Part shown: in pieces, positions 20,350-33,636 of the stretch
How the letters are laid out: every line of letters starts with the position of its first letter
How positions within the stretch are numbered: position 1 is the first letter of the stretch
Assembly (NCBI RefSeq): GCF_026151205.1
Contig: NC_087076.1
Location: 23,306,828-23,370,827 of the forward strand
DNA length: 64,000 nt
From: Bolinopsis microptera
Lineage: Eukaryota > Ctenophora > Tentaculata > Lobata > Bolinopsidae
Reading direction: 5' to 3'
The notes under the pieces: model-generated
What the model was told of the DNA's origin: nothing
The model's database searches: none
Seen by the model: the letters and a program-made list of their open reading frames with translations, nothing else
Made by a program: the position numbers and the translations under genes

Positions 20350-20964
20350 TATCAGCAAGGTTCGATATTCTAGCTCAAAGCAATTTCATACCTTCTGCGC
20401 AATCATGTGATCATATGGTTCCTCGTGCATCTTAAGAAAAATGTTCGTTCTGGAAGCGTTCTGTAGAGGCTAAGTACACTCTCTTTATCTCCTGTTCGGT
20501 GACCATACTGTTTGCATCGCCAACATTCTTCACTTATACCTCCTTCCCTGTGCATCCACAGCCCTTGTGTTGGGGCAGACTTCAGAATTCTCGCACCTGC
20601 AAACGAAAATACATTTACATTATTGTGCCCATAACTTATTCCCTCGGAAAACATTTTACATCGATATAATAGTACCAGCATGCCACGAATATAAACTTAT
20701 TCAAAAGAGTATTTTAAAGTTTATAAACTACTTGTACACTTGTAGTTTATAAACACAACTTGTACACGTTTCTGTCACCTCTCGCTGTTCTCGCAGGTCG
20801 GGCACACAGTCTCGGGTTTTGCTCAGTTCTGCCTCCGTGACCCATCTTTCTAATGGATCTTGTGTAGAACATGTCCCAGTTGTTTTAAACTTGTTCTCTT
20901 TTCTCGGAGTTTTGGAGCCATGGCGATCTCGAGGCTTGGGGGGATACTGAAAACCCTTCGACAT
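20350..20964 (-). pseudogene. N-terminal exons of an unknown lysine-rich gene, cut by the array edge
   Basis: Minus strand. The first exon starts at ATG 20,962-20,964 (MSKG...; basic, Arg/Lys-rich). A second exon lies at about 20,392-20,599, preceded by an acceptor TCGTTTGCAG and ended by a donor-like AGAAG|GTATGA. In the other two copies the same exons are followed, across the unit boundary, by acidic and lysine-rich exons (35,811-37,900 and 53,624-55,720). Here the sequence to the left is unique DNA, so this instance lacks its remainder. No family recognised. Confidence 0.45.
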
Positions 20965-21699
20965 TTCTGGATAAGTGGGATATTGTATATAAACAATGGG
21001 ATATTTTAGAGATGGTTTAGAGTCTGTAGGAAGATGAATTAAACAATTCATGGAAACGAAAACTTAGAGCTTTTTTCACATAATAGATAATGGAATCGTG
21101 CCAAAATAACCAATGCTTTGATAATCTAGAATATTGCCAACTTTATGTAGTCAGTAAACTCATTCTGATCGTAATCAGCGAAATAAAACATGAACTAAAA
21201 ATAAGAGCTTAGTTGGTCATTGTATACTATCAATCACAATATTCTTACTATATCGGTTACCCAAATCAGCATTTTACGTAGTCGGTTATGTAGCTACTGT
21301 CTTGGAAATATAAATGTATTAACATCAACTCTAAATAAATATTTGAATCGTCGAGAATATAACTCAAAATAAGTCTGGGGGTCCAAGGTGAAATTTTGGA
21401 ATCGTTAATATTAATATCTAAAACAGACCGATTGAGCTAATGGTACAACAAAAGACATTGAATACTTACTTAAATGTTATAAACATAATTCAATATATTA
21501 ATAATCAAGAATAAACGTTATGAATAGATAAATTATGAAGTATCAGAAACTGTTCGCAAAAACTATTGTTAATGTTAAGATGAAATTTTAAGGAAATTTA
21601 AAAGGTAAAATACAGCTAACTGGTTGCAATTTTTTATGAATAAACGAGAATTATATCAGTCCTGTGGAGACAGTAAATTTTAAACCCAATTTAACACCT

Positions 21700-23384
21700 T
21701 AATTTAATTGTTTCAGAGTTTCTCAAACTTGACAGTTTAACAACTATCGTTTCCCTTCGGACTTGTCCGCAGAGACAACAGCAGTTACCTATACACTGAC
21801 GGGTTGGCCAGTGCATTACCAAAACAAAACGACAGATCCAGGATTGTAAAGAACATTCCGGGTAGTGGTTCATTGATGGAGCACATCAGGGGGCCCCGAA
21901 ACTCAGACACGGTGATGAAGATGAAGTTTTGACCGGAGCACTGGCAAATCCGAAAGTGATGATTTCGGGAACGACTTCGGGGTTGTTTTGGCAGAATGTG
22001 AGGGCTTCCCAGATCTCTACAGTGGCCAACAGAGAATTTCGTATGACAACTGAAATCTATTGTCCATAATTTGATTATGCAATATACATCTCTCTCTGTA
22101 CTTATAAACTTAAGAAGACCACGGTAAGTTATTTTATGGGACAGTGACAGCCAATGAACCAAACCAATTGCAATGTTCAGAGTAACACTCCAGTAGGATT
22201 TTTATAAAGTTTGAAATTATCTTACCATTGCTGACAGGTTCATCATTAACATAATGTAGTGAGCTTTCATTCGGGTCCTCTCATTTTCTCTTGGAGCCAC
22301 ACCAGTTAGACCGTCTGAAGTGAATCATTATTAGTGGAAATTCGTGAGTACGCATGGAAACATAGCCCATGCAAGGAGCAGGCTCATATGTCCGCGATGA
22401 GACAGTCTGTTTAATTGCAAGTATTTTATGGTCAAAGTATTTATCTTTTATTCAAACGGTTTAATTATAGTAAAACGACGGCAATCTGTGAGGATTATTA
22501 CTAGATTGATCAAAATGTTACAGCAATCAATAAATCAAAAAGCTAAATGATACGATAAGAAGTTAGTGTATTTGTCATGTACCCACCAAGTTGTCAAGGA
22601 TGTGAGTAAGTAACATTCACCAGAAGCAATCGTAAATCAAGAGCCGTCAGATTTACCGTCTTTATACATGAACAGAGCAACTTCCAATACTATCAAACAT
22701 CCACGGTCAGTTACTTGACAATATTTATACCTTTTTCCTGAGTTAATTTGAAAATAAAACAAATAGTTTTCGTCACTTTAACATTAATGCATCGTTATGT
22801 TCAATTAACTCTACAATGGTGATACCAAGGAGAAAAGCTTTCTCCTGTTCAAATTTAACATCATAAAATCGGACAACTGCTTTGTTTTAACGTACAGCTA
22901 ATATCACTCAAGGCAGCATACGGGAATGGGTTTACAACTCTTTCCCAAACTTGAGTCGGGATAGTTGAATCCCATTTAAGGAGGCATTTGGAAGCCATAC
23001 TTGGCTCCAACGTAAGTAACTCCGCAGACTAAAACTCTGGTATGTGGTGTCTGTCCGGAGGCGAGTCTGTCACCAGAAGTATTCCTAGTAATTTAAATGT
23101 GTTATTTACAGACCACAATGTGAGACCACTTTCAGGTACATTGAATCACTATTGGATTCAATATAAATAATAGCCAATTATAATAGTCTACACATGGTTT
23201 GTTAGTCACATGGTATTTTAGACATGATTATGTAGTACCTTTACCTTTGGCGAACATAGCATTGATGATGCAATGCAAAAGTCAAGAACATGGTGTAGAA
23301 ATAATCTCTCATTTTCAGCCCTTATGTTCCTCTTGTTATTTTCTCTTGGACTATGCCGTAGTAGTAGTAGCAACAGAAATATTC
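21700..23384 (-). CDS. SLC35B1: SLC35B1-like ER nucleotide-sugar/ATP transporter, unit copy 1 (noisy)
   Basis: Minus strand, exons recognised by comparing the three copies. The clearest exon, 23,245-23,384, sits between TTTTCAG and GTAAAGG and reads CYFYYGIVQEKITRG then INAMFAK. Next (about 22,915-23,060) comes a block with [24 protein letters not shown] is intact in this copy. Then [11 protein letters not shown] (about 22,650-22,710), LDGLTGV with a following MLMMNLSAM (about 22,235-22,320), and the last exon (about 21,700-22,040) with [20 protein letters not shown] and QWIGT. These are hallmark segments of SLC35B1, a ten-helix DMT-fold carrier of the ER membrane reported to exchange ATP/ADP and linked to UDP-galactose. 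Frameshifts in every exon break the frame here. I could not place the first exon with the initiator Met. Confidence 0.85.
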
Positions 23385-24146
23385 CTGAAAAGTAAGTTTT
23401 AACTGAAACTATTCTAATTTCAGGGAATTTTTGTTATGAAGTAATGTCATCTGTTTGGAGTAGCCATTAAAAGCGCTCAATTGGTTAGATAGTTGGGAAT
23501 CTTAACATGGACACAGATACTGATTTACCTGATAACATATTATTAACATAAGTATGGTCGATTGAATTATATTATATCACCATTCTGACCTATAAAACAT
23601 AGTTGTATAACTTGGCTTGTGTCCAATTTCATGATTTTAAATACTCTAAATTGAGTGTATGGTGTTATCACAGAAAACAGTTATCTTTATATTATTACAA
23701 GTATTATACTTGGTTTATTAGCTTAACCATAACACCACCTTCTATATCTGAAATAAGAGGTAATGCTAAAAAACTGGTAATTATATAAACAACTTATTTA
23801 AGATTTTTATAATGGTGAAAACAAATAATGATAAATTTAAGTAATGAAATGACTATTCAATTTGAGATAAACAGCGTTTTCTATGTGACTTAATTTTCAT
23901 TGCATTCTCAAATTTCACAACTGTTGGAGCTGGACTCAAATCAAGTAATCTTAAATAGTCCTGGGATAGCAATCTTTGTAGTATGTACTTGTGCAAGATT
24001 GTCGATTTTTGTGAAGGTAAGTAACAGTGTCAACTACATCTTTATGTATACTACGAGGAAAAGAAAACAGACAAAGCACATTGCAGGGGTTACCACACGC
24101 CGAAGAGGAGTTCCTGTTGAGTACAAGCGACTCAAAATCGCTATTA

Positions 24147-24309
24147 GGGGTCGTTCACATAATTAAAGTAATTCAGTTTTTGGACCAATTTTTAACCCCC
24201 TTTCCCCTCGTATTCAGTTTTACACAAAGCTATTGTGTCAAAATTTAACACTATCGTTTCATTTGGGAACCTTCCTCCCTCGGCTGATTACGTAATAGAG
24301 AGCGACCCC
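24147..24309. mobile_element. PIF/Harbinger-like MITE, unit copy 1
   Basis: Ends GGGGTCGTTCACATAAT and, reverse-complemented, GGGGTCGCTCTCTATTACG; flanked TTA on the left and TGA on the right, a slightly decayed TWA duplication. Length 163 bp. The ends resemble those of the 15,097 element (GGGAGCGTTCACATAT), so both belong to one broader family. Confidence 0.7.
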
Positions 24310-24534
24310 TGAGTACCAGGTACTATACTATGAAAATTATAAAAACACCGTTGTGTGAATTTTTTCAGAAAAATTGTCGATCGTTAGCCGCTTGATTTAA
24401 AAATTTTTTGGCAAAATACGCGATGGTCATTGTGTAAAATTCAATGCTTGTTATCAATGCTTATATAACGACATTAAAGTGTTTCCTTAATTGCACATGA
24501 TGTGCGCAGCGTACGAGGCGACAACGTCCTTCTG

Positions 24535-24632
24535 ACGGGTGATATGGTTAAAATATTTGTTCCAAGGACCGTCGACGATGTCCGCCAGCGTTTTTGTAGT
24601 ATAAAACCTAACTAAAAATTTGCAATGCATAC
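24535..24632 (+). repeat. Dispersed ~100-bp repeat, unit copy 1
   Basis: Homologous to 8,272-8,372 (ACGGGTGAT, GACCGTCGACGA, TATAAAACCTA). Lies 70 bp before the CR1 tail. Confidence 0.6.
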
Positions 24633-24705
24633 AGGTTTGGATTTGCAAATTATACTCGCTAAATGTGCTTAGTAGTGCGCAGCTGCTTCCTTTTGATCTC
24701 CACCA

Positions 24706-25517
24706 TGAAAAACAATGTCATGGTCCCTGGCTCTAGTAAATTTTTCACCGACCTTTCTTCCCCCATTCAATTAATTCAAGAGCACGTATCAAAAGCTCTT
24801 CTTGAAACCCAGCTCACTTGACCAAAACAACCTGGTCGTGTGAAATTGAGTGGATCCCCCTAACTTGTGGGGCATTGACCAGTTAGTCAACTCAGCATCC
24901 ATCCCTTGCATACCAATAATTACAAAAGCGATAATTATACCTGTTCAAAAGGGGCATTCTGTCTGGAGTGCCCTGACTGCCGTGTGAATCTTTGGATCTA
25001 TTGTTTGGATCTATTGTTATATTGATATGATTTTTATATACTATATATTCTCGCATAAATTTCCATGTCCGCCTGAAACGAACTGGCACCATTCAATTCC
25101 CTGTTTTTTTTTTTTTTTACTCTAGAAAACCCCCAGAACTCATCAAGCCTAGTCTGAATTCAAACTTGTTGACCAGCTACGTACAGTTTCTGGGAACCAA
25201 CTGGAACCTTTTGGCCATGCACCAAGCAAATAGCATGTATTGGTCCTGCATATCTGGGTCTCACTTGTCCTTGGATCTGTGTTTTGATCAGTCTTTTCTT
25301 TAAATTTTCATCATTTGTGTCACTTAGAATCACCTTTTAAAATGTTAATGTCACCACTGGTCTAGTTAAATTTAGCCATGGCCACGACTACTCGAATCGT
25401 AACAGTTAATTTGAGTGTGACATACTATTATATTCTTATAATTATATCATAAGAATCGATTGCTACTTGCTAATAAATAAAATCTTTGTTTACTAAAAAT
25501 ACTTTTTTTTTCTAAAG
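24706..25517 (+). mobile_element. 5'-truncated CR1-like copy, unit copy 1
   Basis: Matches the last part of ORF2 and the 3' UTR of the element at 2,926-7,580 (from about 6,815 to 7,580), ending with the degenerate 18-bp x2 tail. Differences from the clean copy are mostly small indels, including a run of about 15 T near 25,108 absent from the others. The 5' truncation is typical of target-primed reverse transcription. Confidence 0.9.
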
Positions 25518-25859
25518 AGGAAAAGCGGCTGGCGGTCAGCATTTATTACCAATTGATAAGTTTGATTGTGCTTTGACATTTCCTAGATGTAGTTTTCCCC
25601 TTTTTTGTTTTTTTGCTCCTCTCTCGTATTTTTCTTCTGTTACGCGAACGTTCATGAAGCTTGAAAAAAAGCGCCGTGCATGCGCTAGTGACTGGCGTGC
25701 CCATGTGAAAAAATAAGTAATAACTAAAAGAAATCACGAAAAACACTTTTTTTCGAGGTAGACCGTGCATTTTGATTTTTATATTAAATTATTATATCGC
25801 CCACCCTTTTGTTTTTTTCGAACGGCTCTTTATGAAGTGATATGGGACTGTATTTTTGG

Positions 25860-26000
25860 TATAGTGTTGGGGACTTCGCAGCTTCGACGCGCCGCTGGCG
25901 AACTTGCATTCTTGCTTCGCATCTTCGAATGCGGTCATCGTCGTTTCGTCGTCGTCGTCGTCGATGTTGCTTGCTTCGCAGAGCACGATCTGGACGGATT
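25860..26000. repeat. CGT/CGTC microsatellite in a CpG-rich block
   Basis: GTCGTCGTCGTCGTCG-type run (about 25,937-25,970) within a CG-rich block with GACGCGCCGC. It recurs at about 43,775-43,815 and 61,590-61,635. The local CpG richness in AT-rich DNA, upstream of SLC35B1 on the minus strand, could mark its promoter; the Asp- or Arg-rich frames through it are products of the triplet repeat. Confidence 0.6.
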
Positions 26001-26039
26001 GTCATTGTCAATTCAAGGGATAGCGCGCAAAACTTAACC

Positions 26040-27890
26040 TTGTTATAACTTTATTCATTTCATTACCCAGCGTGTTGAATTACCGCGCCAGTATAATGAA
26101 AAGGCGCCGCGCTATATCGTACTTGCAGTCATTTATATTTATATTTTATATTTTGTATCTCTTATACGTAAACGCGAAAATAGTTGTTATCACACTCCGG
26201 TTTTGGACCCCCATGTTAACCTTGCAGCAACTGTGCCAGCCCTATATACTCTAGAAGTATGTTCCACAAACCTATGTAATGAACAAGAGATCCATAATTA
26301 AGATTAATCAGATACTCATTCAACAGCAGCAGTTCCGTCCGTGTGATGTGTTGTCTTCTCTTTCTGTGTCCCCGTCGTTTTGTTTGTGAAATGTATTGTA
26401 GGTAGTGTTTTATTATTTAAATCTGTAAGTAACTCAATAGTTAATAATAAACATAACACAAATACTATTTTTAAATTAATTGATTAAAACTCGATTTATA
26501 CAACCACCAAACATTAATTATTCTTTAATAACCTTTTCTATATGTGTTACAAGTTAAACGATCGATGGCATTTAAAATTCGATAATGAAACTTCTTAATA
26601 TTAGTGCCGCGTGTGTTAGATATTGGAATCTCAATCACCCAATCGTGGCGATATACATACTTTTGTGCTGGCGGTTTTTAGGTTCTGAGTTTGTGCTCCA
26701 AAGAAGTGGTAATTCGAGGTGCTAGTAAAGCTCTTGCAGGCAACTGGCTCCTTTTGCCAAATATAAACAAAAGTTAATAAGAACAAATGTTAATTTATTA
26801 CCAATTATTCATTCAAATACATATCATTAAATTCTCTTTAAATATTGGAAAATCACAATACAGATTGGATGTCTTAACTATATTTTGTTGTCATACTAAT
26901 AATCTATTAATTTCAAAGTGGAAATTTTGTTAAGTATGAAATGCCACCCATCATCTAGTTAGGGTTAAAATATTATTCTTAAAAATTTTTAAAATTGAGA
27001 AGATTGCTCTATGATTTTAAAATTTAGATTTAGCAAAAGATATCTAATTTTAATAGTTGGTTTACAAGTTTATGACAGTACTGGCATGATCAATTGTTTT
27101 GTGGTGGTACAAGGACCCAGTTGCCGTAAGGGCTTTTACGAACCCTGGGGACCACAATGTGATGGATCAGGGCCAGATGTTTATATGTAGAGCAATTTAT
27201 GTATTTCGAGCTATGGTTACGTGGTATAGCTGGTGGGTCATGTTTAAAGGCAGTTTATCTTGGTGCTTAATTATCCTTCCAGATGCTTAGTGATGTGAGA
27301 GTAAAACTCATGCCCTTCTACAATATATCACGTTTTAACTATAAATTGTTTTTAACAGAACCTGTGGCACTAAGGTCAGAATTTAAAAATTAGTACTTCT
27401 TCTTTGGACTCATTGATAGTTAATAGCGTTTATTTCCCAGCACTACTACACAACAAAAACCTGTCGGCCACCGAGGAAAACACGTCGCAGAACATGGAAC
27501 CCAATTGTGTCCTCTCTATTCTGCGATCGTGTGTATTTACTATAAACTGCTAATGCCAGTTAGTAAAAATTGTCTGGAATCATTAAAGTCGTTTGAATTA
27601 GTTTATGTGTCAAAGTATGTCCATGAATTCCATATATTTGGATCCCCGGTGGGCAAACACTCGACCATAAGGGCTAAGGCAAAACCTTTCAGTGTTTCAC
27701 CATACGAAGTAAGGAGATTGTGAACACATACTCAGCCTACAAACTCCCCATGGACGGAGTCGTGAGCCTCAAATAATATAGAGCATATACCCCCGTCCCA
27801 ATCTTCTTACACAAACATTACATACGATAACAAAACAATGTTAATGCATTACCTATTTAAAAGAAAAATATATCTGCTATCTAATTTTAA
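26040..27890. other. Unassigned part of the unit, copy 1
   Basis: No gene I can support. Locally conserved blocks between copies lie at about 26,640-26,760, 27,060-27,300 and 27,480-27,760, but conservation is expected of any recent duplicate. A polypurine stretch (GAGAGGAGAGGAGAGAGGG) lies at about 27,915-27,940. Confidence 0.4.
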
Positions 27891-28139
27891 AATAATGTGA
27901 AGAATAAACCTGAAGAGAGGAGAGGAGAGAGGGTTGGGAGAGGTAGAGTAGGAAAACAACAGATCCTGTGACCGAGGATTTTAAATTTGGTGTATGATGA
28001 TTAGTTTTTTGTGTCTCTTAGAGTAATTTAGGTCTGAGACTGGTCTGGTTTTTTGCAATAACACCGTGGTTTACTCATATGATTATTCTACTAAAATCAA
28101 CCTATTTCAATGTAATCATTTGCATCAAGTTGATAACTG

Positions 28140-31100
28140 CACCAATCTGTGGTCATATTTAGATTGTAGTTCTAACAAGATTTCTTAAGATTATTCTTGA
28201 AGATATATGTTGGGAGTGGAGAAAGTCTATTTAATCTTGTTGACTTACGGCAGTGATTCCAAATACGAGTTGATTGTGATGAATAGTGAGGATGGAGTTG
28301 GGTGGGATGAGTAGTTGTTGACTTGGAGGCCTGTTGAATAAAGTGAACATTGAGCTGGCTGATTGGTACTTAGTTATTTTAAACATTTCCAGTAATCAGT
28401 GCACAAAAAAAAATCTTATGAAGATTGTGGACATTCAGGATGTTATACTCGTTACAGATTGGTTTTACTGTGTTTCTAGTTCTAAGATAATTCTTTGACC
28501 TAACAGTTCTGCTTGATAACTTTACCGTGTCATATCCCTTGTGATTGGCCTTACTTTCCTGCACATGTTTTGAACTTATTGAAGTATGTCATCTTTATCA
28601 CCAAAGAGTAATTCTTATGCATTTCTTTTGTGTTTAAAATATGGCTTCTAGTTTATTATTGATACACCCCACCAAACAGATATTCCATAAATAGGGTGTG
28701 ATTCAAAAAGGGGTGTGTTGTGGTACAGGTCCTTATATTGTTTTTTTTAGGTACTACAGCGTATAAATCCACTTAGTCTACCTATCTCACATTATTAATT
28801 TACGGTTTAACGTCTTAAAGTGAGCATCCAGTTCAGTTTTTGGTCAATAATGACTCCAAAGAACTTAGTTTCTCACCTTTTTTTCTTACTATATTAGTTA
28901 GTGCAGATCTAATTCATTGGTGTTTGAATCTGGGTTCATTTCTACAGATTCGGCTTAAAGTGGATATACAAAACATTTTCTTTATGTTGAATGCAGCAAC
29001 GTTACTCTTCATTTACTGATGACAAGTTAGAAATTTTATTAGCTTTGCCGTAAAGTGTTTTTATAACATTTATCGACAACAATATGTTGGTGTCTTCGGC
29101 AAAAAGTCATAAACTTACCTAGGTACTGATACTCTGTATATTTCACTTGATGTAGATAGTGAAAGAAAGGGACTAATACTGACCCGAGTGAGGAACACCA
29201 AATATTCAGTCAGTTTTTCGGATTCTTCTCCAAGTACTGAAAAATATTGCTGTCTATTAGTAAGGTAACTGGCTATCAATTTATTTGCAGTTCCCGTATT
29301 CAATATTCATTCAGTTTTTAAGCAGTTTATCATTGACAGAATTGTGTCAAAAGCTTTACTTAATCAATATGAAGATGCCTAGTACGTGATTTTTATCTCT
29401 TAAAGATTTTTCATTGTAGTCGACAGAGGAAGTTGTGTGCATGCTTGTGAGTGATTTTTTCTAAAGCCATATTGATTTTCTTTTAATAATCTTGCGACTG
29501 AAAGAACTGTAAAGATGGAGAATATGATTTTTTCAAGTATTTTACCGAATATTGCTAAGGTTGAGTTAGGCCTGGAATTTTCAAGGAAAGATCAGCATTT
29601 TCTTCCTTTTATATTGGACTTTATTTTACCCACTTTTCGTAGTCTGGAAAAAAGTCCCTGTTTGCATACATTTCGTTGTTACAATTCCGATAGTAGTGGG
29701 CTATTTTGTGCATACTGCCTTTATTATTTGTACTTGGTGATGGACTAGCCGTGCATTCACTTAAGTTCCGTTTTTGATCTTAGACCACCTCTCCCTCAGG
29801 TGAGCAGTCATGTAGATATTATATTAGCGGTATTCGATTTAGGTAAGAAAGTCACAGAACTTGGAAGTGATTTATTTGTATCTATCCTAGTTTGTGTAGG
29901 CTGGCATTAGGTTAGATGCTAGCGGCTACAAAATACTTATTGAATTATAGGCTATAAACTCTGCGTTTCAGGTATCTTTTCATTTCTATGGGAAATATAG
30001 GTCTGTTATCACGTTTCTGTTTGCCACTCGATTTTTATTTATCATTTCCCAGTTTTCTTGGGAATTTCCCTGAGTTCAAGGAAACTTGTCCGCATAATAT
30101 TCAGATACAGCTTTTTACGAAAACCTTTTTTTGAGCCTTTCTATATTCTTTTGTAGTCTTCATACGGTTTCTTTTATTCGCAGTAGATACACAGGCATGT
30201 GCCCTTTTGTGTCAGTTTCGCCTTGTTTACACTTAACTTTTCCTGACTTTCGCCAGTCATCATTACAGCCCATGGCAGTGGTTTTACTGAGGCTATTATC
30301 CCCGCCAGTAATCATGGGTTGTTCTGGATAGTGCGCTTAGTGTTTTGGGGTTCAAGCTCAGTTTGCAGGTTTCGTCAATGCTGTTTTTAAAGATATCATG
30401 AAAAGTTGTATAAATCTATAATTGGTTCTTTGTCTAGTTTGTTACCCAAGGACTTCAGAAAATTTATCAGTGTTTGATTTACAAAAGTCATAATTATTGA
30501 GTGTGCTTGTGATTATGTTTGGTCTTGCTAATTTCCAGTCAAATATTGTAAATAGTAGGGTGGTGATGAGATATGTGATCAGTATGACTCTAGAGGCAGT
30601 ACAGAGGTCTAGAGTCATTGTATGATGTGTCGATGCACGAGGCATTACATCCAGGCTTTTCATGAGTTGCTAATGATATCAATGATAGAAGCCCTCTACT
30701 AAATAGGGAAATTCATTACTGTGCTATAATGCTACTGTGGTTACTATGGGTTAATGTTAAAATCACCCTGCAATGTGTGTATGTTTTGGTGATATCAAGT
30801 TTTGACGACAGGTTCTTGGTTAGGCTTGCTCAGCATTGCATTGGGAGGGCGGTATATTACTCTATAGAAGTAGTATTTCCTAGACTACCCTATAGTTACT
30901 AAAGAGGGTTTTTTTTTTTCTTTAGATTTTTGTTACTTGTGGTAAAGGTTTTTTTTTGGACAGCATTGAAGGAGTCAGGACTATATATAGAGCCACTCCT
31001 GAGCCTCTTTACTGCGTGTCGAGGTATCTTGATAGATGCTCTCATTGACTGTTGAGTTACGTACAAGTTTTTCATTTCAGGGCCTACATTCGTTTCAGCA

Positions 31101-31400
31101 AGCCTTTTACAGAGAATTTGTAGTAAACCTAGCTATTTCAAATTGCCAGCGAGTCAAAGTTGATTTGTTTCCATCAAGATTTTGAAAATATTAGTGAGTT
31201 TTGCACTTGTAATTCGTTAGCAAAGGTGCAGGTTTTTGTCTTTTACAGAATATGAGTCAGCTTTCAAGTCCTAAGAGATTTTAGTATTACATCATCTGCC
31301 ATCAGGGTTGGTCAGCATTGCATCATTCAGAAGCTTATAAAGGGTTATAACGGTTTACTGCTAGTGGGTTACAATTATTTGTGTACAAGTCAACTTTTTT
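28140..31400 (-). mobile_element. Antisense CR1-like ORF2 of a second lineage, unit copy 1 (noisy)
   Basis: Minus strand, in order from the right: endonuclease with GLAETNV (about 31,100), YRPPNA (about 30,850), GDFNIN (about 30,755) and LATHEKPGCNA (about 30,650). Reverse transcriptase follows with QYGFR and a KAFDTI block (about 29,500-29,350), YLTNRQQYFSVLGEESEKL (about 29,230), a FADDTN-equivalent (about 29,090) and GVIIDQKLNW (about 28,850). The C-terminal domain ends near 28,140. It is clearly different from the element at 2,926 (LATHHKPGC, FADDTNIFVAG). The frame is broken by many indels; I have not joined it. Confidence 0.8.
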
Positions 31401-32800
31401 ATTTTGTTTGTCACTGGTGTTAAAACTTCTAGGTGAATGGGGCATTCCAGTGGTAGCATTCATTTTGAGATTGAACCTAAGTAAATACTTTGTAAACAGT
31501 GGGCACAGAACCTCTTTTTAAGAACATTCATGTTGGAGGTGATAGCCTTCAAACAGTGAGGCCTGTCCTCCGGCCGGCATGTGATATAACCTAGTGTTGT
31601 AAACTACCTTACCGTCCCTCCTCCCCCTCTTACTCCTATCAGTCCCTCCATGGCATCCTAACAAGGTCTGTATTACGGATTAAAGTAGCATGTGGGGCAC
31701 ACTCCCTTCAATTAGGTGCATGGTAATCGTTCGGGCCATATCTGTCAAACTCCCTGGGACAAGGTTTAGGCAAAGTACAGCACAGTTGTTATTGTCAAGA
31801 AGTCATCAAAGCCATCACGAACTGGACACCATAAAAATGTTTTTTGGGAGTAGCTCTCGACGAATAAGTTCTATAAAGTAATAAGAAACTTTCCTATTAA
31901 ATCAGCATTTCGAGTTGGTTAAAACGAGGACAAAGAAATACTTGGGCAGTTGGATTGGCCTCTTGAATTTGCTCAATCTTGAATTCTAGATGATAATTAT
32001 AGCAAAAATTCACGCTGAGATTTAACAGATGTCTTCTAATACAGTCATTTATTACCACACTTAATTATCAATGTTCTGTATCCTCATGCGCAAGATATGG
32101 GTTAATGTCATCTATTGTAGGAGTTCAAAAATCCGACTCAGGCAGCCACTTACAAAGCTCCTTTGTGATCCTTCCGAATTAATCTGCCTCCATTTGAATC
32201 AGAGAAGATACAAGTACTGGCACGATTCTTTATCTATTGATTCTGAAGGGGAAATCTTTATCGTACTGCGCCAGTGACTGACCCCTCTGGATAGAGTGCT
32301 GTTAGTGAGCATGACTCCTTTTGTCCTCCTGTAACTGATTTGGAGTACACTTGTGCGTCTGTGAACTGGGGTTGGTTTCAATTCAGTGAAGAGGACTTTG
32401 CATTCACCTCCAATGGAAAGAGTCAATTTCTAGACTCTGGATGTCACCGGTTCATTGTCTGAATGTTCCAGGCTGATAAACCCTCGCCGTCTTCATTAGC
32501 GGTTGTCAACACGCTGTTCATTACAGGGTTTCCTTCTGCACAAGAACTCCTCATTGATTTTCAGGTCAAGTGTAGCAATTTTTATCAGGGATTCCACGGT
32601 TTTTTATTCTCATCTCTGGATCCGCGATACTCCCCCCTGTACCTCTCTCAATGAGAAATAATGTATGCCATTTATCCTGGACTGAACTGAAGAGATTCCA
32701 GTTTGGAGAGTCGGATTCCCCAGCATCACTGTCGATGTAATTCTTCCACGGTGTCTCACACAGGTTTTTTCCTCATGTTTTGATTGATATAATTTTCGTG
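31400..32800 (-). mobile_element. Probable 5' part (ORF1/leader) of the antisense CR1-like element
   Basis: Lies directly upstream of the antisense endonuclease. Broken minus-strand frames include a basic stretch near 31,640 and acidic EFIDSDAGESDSPN near 32,720. An SDSNG-like string near 32,190 could be the GDS/SDSN esterase block of a CR1 ORF1. Assignment is by position and these scraps only. Confidence 0.35.
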
Positions 32801-33636
32801 AACTTTACAGATGAATGGTTAATAATTTAATATATATGTAGACAAGCTCGGTGCACGCGGGTTGCTTCCTGGTAGAAACCAGTCTCTTTAGCCGGGGCAT
32901 CCTACCTAAGCATATGAGAGATTATTATCATATTCTGTGTAAATAATCAGATATATCTGAATACCCAATCATAATAATATGTTATATCATTGATGTAGTA
33001 ACCATATTACTATGCAATATGCCCAACTCAACTAGTGTAAAATTATATAGAATTCAATTCCTATCATCATTAAATCCTCAATACCTAAAGTCAATTTAAA
33101 TCTGCCCAAGCAAAATGAAATATACTTCTTATATCCTTACTGTTCATATACTACAAATTAATTACAACATTTGAAATCTGTGTCCAGAGAATAAATTCTT
33201 ATGCATAATGCAAGTGAAATTAAATTTTGATGCAATTATGAATGCCTATGTGAAGTATCATTTTGTCATGTCCTTGTAAAAAGTCTGTACAAGAGATTAT
33301 GAGTAAACGAATATAGAAGAAAAACAGGAAGTTTTCGTTCTGTTGTAAAATAAATAAAATAGTAGAATATATATTAGAATATAAAATAACAGTCAGTCAT
33401 TGTGTCGTCAATAAACTGTACATTATCATAATGTTAAAAACTGGGTGATCAGTCATCCAAAAAATTATAAGTATGATAAGTTCTTAAATTAAGGGTCGGT
33501 CTATAAAACTACCATAGTATAATAGGTCAATAAATTAAAGTGGTTTAAAGGTGGTCTTTGAAGAAGGTGCTTATCATATAATGCAGAACAGATGATGGCT
33601 GATTCATGAGGAATTGTCGTTCTGTTGGGAAGATAG

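Noticed and set aside
25784-26048. Asp-rich and Arg-rich frames on both strands
   Set aside because: Caused by the CGT microsatellite; no conservation of frame between unit copies.
27480-27790. tRNA-derived SINE with a B-box-like GTTCAAATC on the minus strand
   Set aside because: No A box at the right distance and no cloverleaf could be drawn.
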